A stretch of DNA of 7,010 nt, from assembly GCA_009926245.1 (NCBI GenBank), contig RFPG01000067.1, forward strand, positions 1-7,010. Direction: 5' to 3'. Positions 1-6,855 of the stretch are shown in pieces. Under the pieces are notes generated by a model. That model had not been told where the DNA came from and searched no databases. It saw only the letters and a list, made by a program, of their open reading frames with translations. The stretch comes from Sphingobacteriia bacterium. GTDB lineage: Bacteria > Bacteroidota > Bacteroidia > UBA7662. The translations under genes were made by a program, and so were the position numbers. How positions within the stretch are numbered: position 1 is the stretch's first letter; each line of letters begins with the position of its first letter.

Positions 1-560
1 GAATAATAATCGAAGGGGGACATTTTCAATGAAACCTCCAGGTACTTGAGGGCCTCGGGGTAGTTCTGACGGTAATAATAAATGAGCCCCAACTGGTAAT
101 TGGCTGTTCCGTTTTTGGGATCCAATTTGAGTAGGTCCTTGTAAATTTTTTCGGCTTTCACCCATTCTTCTTTGGCCGTATAGGGCATGAGGATACCCCA
201 TAGGGGCTCGGTGGCTTGCGGTGCCAACACCATGGCCCTCATATAATAAAGAGCCGAACGGTCGTTGTCTCCCGCCTTGTAAGACAGCCAACCCATCCGA
301 AGATTGACCTCGTAGATGGCATGAACGGTCTCGATGCCCAAGGTTTCCATGGCCTGGATGGCTCCCCGATAATCCTGACTCGCTTCGGCCTTGTAGCTCA
401 CAGCAAAGGCTTCACGAACCGCTTGATCCTGAGCGGCCCGGGCTTGGGGTGTGGAAGGATTTTGGGCGAAAGCGACGCCACTGCATAAAATTCCTAACAA
501 AAGAAAAAGACAAAGGAATCGAGCGCTTTGGATACTTAGATAGGGTGGTTGATTTTTCAT
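1..560 (-). CDS. Exported TPR-repeat protein, 3' end cut by window edge
   Basis: The reading frame starts with ATG at 558-560 and runs off the left edge after 186 complete codons. Residues 1-32 form a signal peptide: a positively charged start, the hydrophobic run LCLFLLLGILCSGVA, and a probable cleavage at AFA|Q, so the protein should be periplasmic or membrane-associated. About three tetratricopeptide repeats follow, at roughly residues 82-114, 117-148 and 150-182. The last has the typical pattern ANYQLGLIYYYRQNYPEAL and ends in the usual SP. TPRs form helical scaffolds for protein-protein contacts; no catalytic motif is visible. The gene begins 24 bases after the stop of the barrel gene, suggesting co-transcription and a shared role at the cell envelope. 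No clear Shine-Dalgarno sequence precedes the ATG; the upstream stretch is A/T-rich. Its partner and exact role are unknown. Confidence 0.88.
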   Translation of the reverse strand, partial: MKNQPPYLSIQSARFLCLFLLLGILCSGVAFAQNPSTPQARAAQDQAVREAFAVSYKAEASQDYRGAIQAMETLGIETVHAIYEVNLRMGWLSYKAGDNDRSALYYMRAMVLAPQATEPLWGILMPYTAKEEWVKAEKIYKDLLKLDPKNGTANYQLGLIYYYRQNYPEALKYLEVSLKMSPFDYY

Positions 561-584
561 AACAAAAGGTTTTTATAAAATAGT

Positions 585-2114
585 TTAAAAGTTTACGGGA
601 TTCCAAAGGAGGGCGATGCCTCCAAAAATGGAAGTATAGGGCCGGGTTACCGTACGGAGATTGGGGTCCACCGCTCCCTGGTTTGGATTGGCCCAGGCAA
701 GACCGTGAATGCTGCCTTCCATAACAAATCTTTGTATATAAGGCGCTAGAGACCAGCGGGCGTTGGATCGTGGGTTCGATCCTGGGTTCGATGGTGAGTT
801 AGCTTGCCCCAAGGCCGGGGTCCAACGACCCGACAGGGCCCATACCGAACGCAATGGATCGGTGGTATTCAACGCCCAAAAGGTTCCGGGTTGGGTATAA
901 TTCCGCAATGCAGCGCCTTGGATTGTGCGTATTTCCAGCCAAAATCGGGGTCCTAATTGCAAACCAACCTTGGCCAGGCCCACCACGACCATCTCTTTGC
1001 CAAGGCTGTCGGCACTCAACGGTCCGTTCGATAAGGCCGACAAATCCAGCGATACCAAAAATCCCTGATGACCCAGGGGCCACCACGTCAGTCCGGCATC
1101 GGCCTGCCATTGTCGTTGGCTGTTAAGGGTCCCGCTCAACAATCCCAATCGATATTCCTTGCCCGTGACCCGTCGCGACACCGAACCCGAAAGGGCCCAG
1201 GCATTGTGCCTGTAGGGTGTAGACACCGCCCTCAGACCGCTATCAACCGAGTAGGGCTCGGTGCTAAGGCTCTGAGACCTTTCCCCAAAAACCATCAGGC
1301 CCCCGCCAAGTTTCCACCCGGGCCACCGCGAATGAGCGGCCTCCCAGCGTTGGGCATATTGGGTGGAATGCGAGACATAATCGGCGCGTAGCGTGGTATC
1401 GGAGGTTTGGAAAGCGATCGGATTCCAATAAGCGGACTGCACCCTCCCGTAGGTTCGGGCATCAAAACGTGTGAACGATTGGAGGAGACTGATGCGGTAC
1501 GGGCCCCGACGACCCGGCATCCGAAGCGTGGCCTGCACGGACCCACCCCAAACCGTCACCGGGCCCTGAATCAATGCCTCGGCATAGGCCCAGGTCGATG
1601 AACCCGTTTCTTTCTGCCGCAAGGCCAAAGGGTTTTGGTTGATTTCGTCTCTGAAAGCCAGGGACCCCACCGGGTTTTGAAGACCGATGTTCAAAATAGC
1701 GTAATCCAATGCGAGCACACCTTCCACTTCGGGCTGCGTTTGGGCCAAGGCCCAACGCCACTCGTCCATACGGCGACAATTCAACAATTCTTGGCGGTAC
1801 TCCGAAGCCAACAACGCCGAACCAGGAACCATTCGAGATGCGGCCTTCCAATGAAAAACGGCTCGTTCGTTGTTATGTAACATTCGATACGCCAAGGCCA
1901 TTCGTCGATGGATATCCGCCGTGGCCCAACCTCCATCGACCGCCGTTCGACCCTCCCAAATCAATTCCTTGTATTCTCCATAAGCAAGATGATAGCGGGT
2001 GAGGCTGTCCGTCGAAACAATTTGGGCATAAAGGCCGACTCCCGGAAGACAAGCCCATAATCCGCAAAGAAACCAGGCTTTGGCCCTGCAGGGCAGGCTT
2101 AGGACAAACTGCAT
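585..2114 (-). CDS. Exported protein with TPR-like N-terminus and probable outer-membrane beta-barrel
   Basis: This 509-residue protein starts with a signal peptide (residues 1-30; hydrophobic core around AWFLCGLWACLPGVGLYA, likely cleavage before Q31). Residues about 40-135 are helical and TPR-like, with pieces such as RMALAYRMLHNNERAVFHWKA. From about residue 165 to the end, alternating hydrophobic and polar stretches rich in W, Y, G and S look like transmembrane beta-strands. The chain ends in aromatic Phe (LLWNPVNF), as outer-membrane barrels often do. This layout resembles YaiO-type outer-membrane proteins, but I cannot confirm the family without a profile search. The ATG lies inside the end of the transporter/peptidase gene (16-base overlap, different frame), which suggests translational coupling. 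No Shine-Dalgarno sequence is visible, and the start is chosen because it gives a complete signal peptide. A Cys at 22 after LWA could be read as a weak lipobox, but Trp there is unusual. Residues around 439-451 contain a short Ser-Asn-Pro repeat, probably in a loop. Confidence 0.8.
   Translation of the reverse strand: MQFVLSLPCRAKAWFLCGLWACLPGVGLYAQIVSTDSLTRYHLAYGEYKELIWEGRTAVDGGWATADIHRRMALAYRMLHNNERAVFHWKAASRMVPGSALLASEYRQELLNCRRMDEWRWALAQTQPEVEGVLALDYAILNIGLQNPVGSLAFRDEINQNPLALRQKETGSSTWAYAEALIQGPVTVWGGSVQATLRMPGRRGPYRISLLQSFTRFDARTYGRVQSAYWNPIAFQTSDTTLRADYVSHSTQYAQRWEAAHSRWPGWKLGGGLMVFGERSQSLSTEPYSVDSGLRAVSTPYRHNAWALSGSVSRRVTGKEYRLGLLSGTLNSQRQWQADAGLTWWPLGHQGFLVSLDLSALSNGPLSADSLGKEMVVVGLAKVGLQLGPRFWLEIRTIQGAALRNYTQPGTFWALNTTDPLRSVWALSGRWTPALGQANSPSNPGSNPRSNARWSLAPYIQRFVMEGSIHGLAWANPNQGAVDPNLRTVTRPYTSIFGGIALLWNPVNF
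771..792. repeat. 12-bp-period tandem repeat inside the barrel gene
   Basis: The 10-mer tgggttcgat occurs at 771-780 and 783-792, a period of 12 bases that keeps the reading frame. A diverged copy (ttggatcg) lies just before it. It encodes the SNPG/SNPR units in a low-complexity stretch that probably forms a loop between beta-strands. It looks like a small slippage expansion. Confidence 0.7.
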
Positions 2115-4303
2115 CGATACGTAGTTGGCGACGAATCGCTTCCCTTGGGTGGGGCCAGCAACCAGCGGCCAAGGGATCCTTCGTTTATTTCAAGTTCAAA
2201 ATCCAGTTGCCGTACCGTGCGACCGGCCACCTTGGAAGCTACCGAGGTTTGGATACGCAACGCTTCGGTCATCGCGCCGGTTGGGGCCGCCAGCCAAGCC
2301 GATTGATAGTCCACCCGGTAAAACATCCAAAACGGAGCAAACACATCTTGAATGGAACGCAAAAAGGGTCGGCTAAAATGAACCAACGGCAATTGATCTT
2401 GGACCGTTCCTGCATCGCGGACCAAGGACAAACGATAGACGGTTAAATAAAAATGATAAAGCAACGAAGAGCGTTTGCCCTCAAAATCATAAGCCCAAAA
2501 CATCACCCCATCGTTTACATACCACATCGTCGAGCGAGTCAGGGGACAGTAGAGGTAGGTGCGGTTGTTCGCATCCGTTCCCACCGTCCAATCCACCAGC
2601 CGATCCGGCTGCTTTTCGGACTGCATGCGTAATTTTTGACCAGGCTTGAAAGCGAAGGCTGAAGCCATGGCCGGCACCGCCTCCACCGAACTCACCTTTT
2701 GGTCTTCGCTTGGAACTGTCCATCGACGCAGGGTGCGGCCCTCCCCTTCTTCGAGGCGATAATAAGCCAACGGATGCGCCAAGGTTTTGGCGCCTATTTC
2801 GGGGCTGGATTGAACCTGAAAATGCAAATGAGGCCGAGGCGAGCGCCCCGAGTTGCCGCAGCTGGCCAGAACCTGGCCCCGAACCACCCACTGCCCCAGG
2901 CCAACCTTGAAACCATCCGGACGCAGGTGGGAATACTGGGTGTACAGGCCGTTAGCATGCTGCAGAACCAAGGAGTTTCCCCAATTCTGTTCCAAATCCA
3001 CCCCCCCGATAGGGTTATCGGGTACATGATTGGTCAAAGCCACCACGGTGCCGTCAAGGGGCGCAACAACGGGTTTGTTATAACAATAATATTGTTCCAA
3101 AAGGCTTCCATCTCCCGAATGCACACGGCCTTCTTCGTCGGTGATTTCAAAATCCAAGGCCTTGGACCAATCTCCTAAATGCGTGTGTGCGCCGTTGTAA
3201 GCCTGGGTCACGGTCCAAGTTCCCCAAAAAGGTAGATGAAAACGGGGTGTATAAAGATGGGCCAGGCGCTGGGCATTGACCTCGTGCTTGTACAGGGTCT
3301 TTTCGGGGGAATAGTATTGAAGGGCAACCGGGACCAGGCCCCGTAGCGGAGGAGAGGCCTGCAGAAAGTACAAAACCAATAGCGTCAAACCGCTGAAAGC
3401 CAATGTAAAAGGAGGCATTCCACTGGAGGCCAGCCATCCCTCCAGGGCAAACATAAGGACGGCCAAGACCGGTGTCAGGACGGCCACCAAGCCCATGGTA
3501 GCGACGGAGGGAACCAAGTAAAAACCCCCCAGTGCAATGGCCATAAAGACAAAATTACTTCCCACCAAAAAATCCGTCAACGGAGCCGTGGAAGCGCCCA
3601 TCGCTTGGAACATCCCAAAAGCCAAGGCGTATCCTCCCACCGCTAACAACAAAGACAAGCGACTGTGCAGAGCCAAACCCGCGGCAAGCACCAAGCCTGC
3701 GATAACCGAATCTTGAAAATAAATGGAGCCCAAGGTCCGCAAAAAACTTTTCCAAAACGGATCCGCTGCCGCTAATTCCAAACCGCTTGTTGCAAGCAAA
3801 TCTGTTTGAGCTGCACCCGCTAAACCAGCACCCGCCAGGCCGGGATACCGCAATACAACGGCGGCCAGGCTATCCGAGCCCTCCATCAAGACCCAATAGG
3901 TGAGGACAAAGGGGAAGGTTAAGTATGGCAGGCTGTAACGGCCCAAATGCCGATTCCACCATACGATCAAGGTCAAGAGCAGAACCAAACCCGCCATCAA
4001 AACAAGCAACATGGGCGCATCGACCCGGTACCGATGGGCCATGGCCAGTCCCAAGAGCAAGGCATTGAAACCGTACATGCCTTCCTGCAGAAGTTCTTTG
4101 CTTTGGCCCGTTAATCGACCCAAGGCCTGCACCGCAATCACCGAAAACAAACCACAAGCCCCCATGATGGGATCCAGGAAACTGACCCCCAAGGCCAGGA
4201 ATCCTAGCAGCGGATTGAGCGCAAAAAACAATTGGGCATAGCTGTTGAGAACCCCCCTCACGGGGCCATTCCAAATCGAGCGCAGACCGGGTTGCGGGGC
4301 CAT
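2099..4303 (-). CDS. Urea-transporter-like membrane protein fused to M23 metallopeptidase
   Basis: This is a 734-residue fusion. Residues about 15-315 match the urea transporter (UT) family, which forms channel-like pores for urea and has two homologous halves. The first half shows LNPLLG (29-34), YGFNALLLGLA (77-87) and LPYLTFPF (125-132). The second shows YFQDSVIAG (195-203), GSNFVFMAIALGGFYL (248-263) and MPPFTLAF (296-303). The Thr of the LPxLT signature is kept in both halves (T129, T300). Residues about 355-515 are an M23 (LytM-type) zinc peptidase: H375 and D384 as the H...D pair, YSHL (H459) and PHLHF (H492, H494) as the HxH motif, so it should be active. Residues about 530-734 are an unrecognised, partly beta-rich domain. 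The ATG at 4301-4303 is preferred over one 66 bases upstream, because the longer start lies deep inside the decarboxylase gene. It is one base after that gene's stop, with AAGGGG seven bases before it. The substrate is unknown; M23 enzymes usually cut peptidoglycan cross-bridges or Gly-rich peptides. Confidence 0.9.
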   Translation of the reverse strand: MAPQPGLRSIWNGPVRGVLNSYAQLFFALNPLLGFLALGVSFLDPIMGACGLFSVIAVQALGRLTGQSKELLQEGMYGFNALLLGLAMAHRYRVDAPMLLVLMAGLVLLLTLIVWWNRHLGRYSLPYLTFPFVLTYWVLMEGSDSLAAVVLRYPGLAGAGLAGAAQTDLLATSGLELAAADPFWKSFLRTLGSIYFQDSVIAGLVLAAGLALHSRLSLLLAVGGYALAFGMFQAMGASTAPLTDFLVGSNFVFMAIALGGFYLVPSVATMGLVAVLTPVLAVLMFALEGWLASSGMPPFTLAFSGLTLLVLYFLQASPPLRGLVPVALQYYSPEKTLYKHEVNAQRLAHLYTPRFHLPFWGTWTVTQAYNGAHTHLGDWSKALDFEITDEEGRVHSGDGSLLEQYYCYNKPVVAPLDGTVVALTNHVPDNPIGGVDLEQNWGNSLVLQHANGLYTQYSHLRPDGFKVGLGQWVVRGQVLASCGNSGRSPRPHLHFQVQSSPEIGAKTLAHPLAYYRLEEGEGRTLRRWTVPSEDQKVSSVEAVPAMASAFAFKPGQKLRMQSEKQPDRLVDWTVGTDANNRTYLYCPLTRSTMWYVNDGVMFWAYDFEGKRSSLLYHFYLTVYRLSLVRDAGTVQDQLPLVHFSRPFLRSIQDVFAPFWMFYRVDYQSAWLAAPTGAMTEALRIQTSVASKVAGRTVRQLDFELEINEGSLGRWLLAPPKGSDSSPTTYRCSLS

Positions 4304-4304
4304 G

Positions 4305-5669
4305 TTACGACCCCTTGACCGCCTCCAGGTAATCAGGAATAAGTTCCTGATTGTTAAGTGTTTGGACATCTTCGCGGCGGCGGATCAGGTGAACCTTGCC
4401 CCGCGTATCAATCAAAACCACGTTGGGCCGCATTTGGATAAACTGCATCCACTGGGTCATGTTATAGGCTCCGACCCGGTGGACCACCACCCGATCTCCT
4501 TTTTGGAGCAAAGGCAGGGAAACATTTTCGCGGACCACATCAATGTTCATGCACAAAGGTCCGTACAAAACCATGTCTTCGTGATGGCTGGAATAATCCT
4601 GAGCGGGGGATATGCGGTGTTCGTACCAAAACGATGTGAACAGCAGGTTGACCCCAAAATCCATGATGGTCGCCCGACGACCATCGCCCAATCGTTTGAG
4701 GGCCAAAACCGTGCCCAATAAGTACCCGGCATCGTCAATCAAGGCCCGGCCGGATTCCAAAAAGAGGGTAGGCAATTCTCCGCTCATCCCAAAGGGGTGC
4801 TGGAGGATGGCCCCGGAGATGGCTTCGGCGTAATCATCCATGGTTGGGATGACATCCGAGCCCTGCAAGTAGGAGCCTTTGAGGGTATTTCCCGAAGCAA
4901 AGCCTCCGCCCAAATCCAGGTATTCGATCCGGTGCTGGTATTGATTGCGAATTTCCAAAGCCAGGTCGCATAATTTGTTAGCGGCCACGGCATAGGCTTG
5001 GGAACTGAGCATGTAAGTTCCGATATGGCAATGCAGTCCCGCCAATTGCATGCGGGATTGGGCCATGACTTTGGTAACGGCGGTCCAAGCCGAACCGTTT
5101 TCGTAATTAAAACCAAAACGGTCCCAGAGGGGATAAACCCCGGTGTCCATATTGATGCGAAGGGCGACCCTGGCTTTGAGGTCTTCGTTCGCCAGGATCT
5201 CCGAAAGTTGATACAATTCATCGAGGTGGTCAATGTGAATCAGGGACCCGTTCTGCACGGCAAAACGCAGATCGTCCGCGGATTTATCGGGGCCGTTGAA
5301 GAGAATTTGGTGACCGGGAACCCCGTTCCCCAAGGCTTTGCGGTATTCAAAAATGCTGACCACTTCGGCCCAAGAACCTTCTTCATGAAAAATCCGGCAA
5401 ACGGCGTTGAGGTAATTGGTTTTGTAGGACCAGGCCATCTGCACTTTGGGGTAGCGGGTACCAAAAGCCCGGACGGCGTTGCGGTAGGTTTGACGGATGG
5501 TTTGTTCGGATAACACAAAACACGGCGAGCCGTATTCCTCCATAATGGACGCTACCGGAACTCCGTCGATTTCGGTGACAGGTAGTTGGGAGTGGCGAGT
5601 GCCAAATTTGTTACCAAGGCCTGCGTTGAGCTTGCGTAAGTAGGGTCGTTCGTAGGGTCGTTTGCTCAT
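4305..5669 (-). CDS. Fold-type III PLP-dependent decarboxylase (DAP/ornithine/arginine decarboxylase superfamily) with leader-like N-terminus
   Basis: This 454-residue enzyme has the alanine-racemase-like barrel plus C-terminal beta domain of diaminopimelate, ornithine, arginine and carboxynorspermidine decarboxylases. Visible key residues are the PLP lysine K83 in SYKTN, H213/H215 in GLHCHIGTY, the phosphate-binding LDLGGGF (251-257), ESGR (305-308), Cys373 in GPLCMNID where the family has its catalytic cysteine, and Y402 in GAYN. All core catalytic positions are present, so activity is likely. The family's usual EPGR reads ESGR here. These enzymes remove a carboxylate from a basic amino acid; the substrate cannot be told from sequence. 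Residues 1-25 are an extra N-terminal piece, YERPYLRKLNAGLGNKFGT, which resembles the YxxPxL leader motif bound by PqqD-like proteins, and such a protein is encoded two genes upstream. The gene is 67 bases after the ATP-grasp gene and one base before the transporter/peptidase gene. It could be an ordinary lysine-pathway LysA, but the neighbours argue against that. Confidence 0.9.
   Translation of the reverse strand: MSKRPYERPYLRKLNAGLGNKFGTRHSQLPVTEIDGVPVASIMEEYGSPCFVLSEQTIRQTYRNAVRAFGTRYPKVQMAWSYKTNYLNAVCRIFHEEGSWAEVVSIFEYRKALGNGVPGHQILFNGPDKSADDLRFAVQNGSLIHIDHLDELYQLSEILANEDLKARVALRINMDTGVYPLWDRFGFNYENGSAWTAVTKVMAQSRMQLAGLHCHIGTYMLSSQAYAVAANKLCDLALEIRNQYQHRIEYLDLGGGFASGNTLKGSYLQGSDVIPTMDDYAEAISGAILQHPFGMSGELPTLFLESGRALIDDAGYLLGTVLALKRLGDGRRATIMDFGVNLLFTSFWYEHRISPAQDYSSHHEDMVLYGPLCMNIDVVRENVSLPLLQKGDRVVVHRVGAYNMTQWMQFIQMRPNVVLIDTRGKVHLIRRREDVQTLNNQELIPDYLEAVKGS
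4311..4316 (-). promoter_or_regulatory. Probable ribosome binding site of the transporter/peptidase gene
   Basis: On the minus strand AAGGGG lies seven bases before the ATG at 4303, inside the last codons of the decarboxylase gene. It is the best Shine-Dalgarno-like sequence I found in the window and supports the 4303 start over the upstream ATG at 4369. It differs from AGGAGG by one base, so the call is moderate. Confidence 0.4.
5640..5662. repeat. 12-bp-period tandem repeat at the start of the decarboxylase gene
   Basis: The 11-mer gtagggtcgtt occurs at 5640-5650 and 5652-5662. In frame it encodes KRPY followed by ERPY (residues 3-10) and so builds the YxxP motif of the N-terminal extension. 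A duplication of one four-codon unit is the simplest origin. Confidence 0.65.
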
Positions 5670-5736
5670 GGGGAAGGTAGGTCTATTGGACAGAAGATGG
5701 GGATGGACTAAAGAGATAGGGATGAAAAAGTGTAAA

Positions 5737-6807
5737 CTATAATTCGCCGAGGGTGGATATTTTTTCGAATTCCTGCATGGAGACCACCAGGTCTTGGGAA
5801 TAGCGGATGAACATTTTGCCGACTTCGTAGTCGTTCATGGCCGGGGGTTTTTGGCCCAGGGCCAAATCCACCAAGGCTTCGGGATGGTTTTGTCCACAAC
5901 CGACCGCCAGGTACACCCAGGCCGGAAAGCGGGGATTCATTTCCATCAGGTAATATTCACCGTCTTCGGTGCGCATGTATTCCAATTCGCAGGGGCCCCT
6001 CCAACGCGCCGAGGCCACCAAGGCCGCAGAAAGGCGCATCAGCTCGGGGTCTTCAATCGAAACTCCGGCCCAGGCCTTGCCTTTGTCGGTGATATAAAGC
6101 TTGCGCATGGGGACGGCTCCGATGCATTTTCCGGCTCCGTCGCCCAGGGCCGTGACATTGACTTCGGTACCGCGCACGTATTGTTGCACCAAAACTGGCA
6201 GGCCCCATTTGGCCGAAATTTTGTAAAAAGCCGACAAGGCTTCGTCGGCGCTGTGGGCAATTTGGGCGTCGTAGTATTTGCCTTTGACCACCAGCGGATA
6301 AACGGAGACGTCGAGGGCCCTGTGAAATTCGTTGATCGTAAAAACGGTGCTGGCCACCGGGACTTTGACCCCATGCAATTGACCGTATTCGTGGAGCACG
6401 GCTTTGTGCCGGGCGTCGAACTCTTGGAGACTGGGCAAAAAAGTTCGAATGCCCAATTCGGATTCCAAGGTCGGGGCCAAACGAATAAAGTTGTGGAGTT
6501 CGGCATCAAAATTGGGAATCAGAACATCGATGTTTTCGACCGATTGGAGGTAACGCAAGCGTTCCATGAGGGCGCCGGTTCCGGCAGAGGGCAGGGGTAC
6601 TTGGTAGGATTTGTCCACCAAATCATGCATGTACAATCCGGGTTCCAGGCTGTCGTAACTCAAACCCACGATACGGAAATCGTAGCGTTGGCTTTGACGC
6701 AGGGCGCGGATGACGGGCATTCCGGGACCCGGTGAGTCCACGTTGTTCAAGCCGCTGACGGCCACGGTGCAGGGAATGCGCCCGGAGGCGTTGGGGGTCG
6801 ATTTCAT
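5737..6807 (-). CDS. ATP-grasp ligase, CarB/biotin-carboxylase-like
   Basis: This 356-residue enzyme has the layout of the ATP-grasp superfamily, which activates a carboxylate as an acyl phosphate and joins it to an amine, thiol or similar nucleophile. Residues about 12-125 form a nucleotide-binding-like pre-ATP-grasp domain, with GLNNVDSPGPGMPVIRALR near the start. YPLVVKGKYYDA (170-180) carries the ATP-contacting lysines K175/K177. VLVQQYVRGTEVNV (205-218) is the adenine/hinge strand. CELEYM (273-278) and LMEMNPRF (287-294) hold the expected Mg-ATP ligands (E276, E289, N291) and R293. The loop after the first lysine is short and glycine-poor compared with CarB. The length suits a stand-alone ligase. 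It follows the PqqD-like gene by 40 bases, a common pairing with peptide-modifying enzymes, so a peptide or carrier-protein substrate is plausible but unproven. No Shine-Dalgarno sequence precedes the ATG at 6805-6807. Confidence 0.9.
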   Translation of the reverse strand: MKSTPNASGRIPCTVAVSGLNNVDSPGPGMPVIRALRQSQRYDFRIVGLSYDSLEPGLYMHDLVDKSYQVPLPSAGTGALMERLRYLQSVENIDVLIPNFDAELHNFIRLAPTLESELGIRTFLPSLQEFDARHKAVLHEYGQLHGVKVPVASTVFTINEFHRALDVSVYPLVVKGKYYDAQIAHSADEALSAFYKISAKWGLPVLVQQYVRGTEVNVTALGDGAGKCIGAVPMRKLYITDKGKAWAGVSIEDPELMRLSAALVASARWRGPCELEYMRTEDGEYYLMEMNPRFPAWVYLAVGCGQNHPEALVDLALGQKPPAMNDYEVGKMFIRYSQDLVVSMQEFEKISTLGEL

Positions 6808-6817
6808 AAAGAGCCGG

Positions 6818-6855
6818 GGTCGGGAATTAGCGGGGCTAGGTCGGGAATTAGCGGG
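6818..6855. repeat. 17-bp direct repeat across the stop codon of the PqqD-like gene
   Basis: The sequence ggtcgggaattagcggg occurs at 6818-6834 and again at 6839-6855, a period of 21 bases. The right copy covers the last codons and TAA stop of the PqqD-like gene; the left copy falls in the short gap before the ATP-grasp start. It looks like a small tandem duplication of the gene's tail. No hairpin or known regulatory element is recognised in it. Confidence 0.8.

Noticed and set aside
412..606. Minus-strand open frame of 64 codons
   Set aside because: It is out of frame with the TPR gene that starts at 560, which has a clear signal peptide and TPRs. It overlaps both that gene and the end of the barrel gene.
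2487..2891. Minus-strand open frame of 134 codons inside the transporter/peptidase gene
   Set aside because: It is a shifted-frame shadow of the peptidase and C-terminal domains, whose own frame is intact with all metal-binding residues.
4304..4369. Upstream ATG at 4369 that would add 22 residues to the transporter/peptidase protein
   Set aside because: It would overlap the decarboxylase gene by 65 bases. The added residues (MSKHLTIRNLFLITWRR...) are arginine-rich and unlike a UT start. The ATG at 4303 has a spaced AAGGGG and follows the stop by one base.
4998..5513. Plus-strand open frame of 171 codons
   Set aside because: It is antisense to the decarboxylase gene and shows no domain pattern.
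5670..5736. Possible promoter or terminator in the 67-bp gap between the ATP-grasp and decarboxylase genes
   Set aside because: I found no convincing hairpin with a T-run and no good match to the Bacteroidota TAnnTTTG or the TATAAT-type promoter box.
5794..6735. Long plus-strand open frame of 313 codons
   Set aside because: It lies entirely antisense to the ATP-grasp gene, whose motifs are unmistakable. It has no recognisable domain and is best explained by the codon bias of the real gene.
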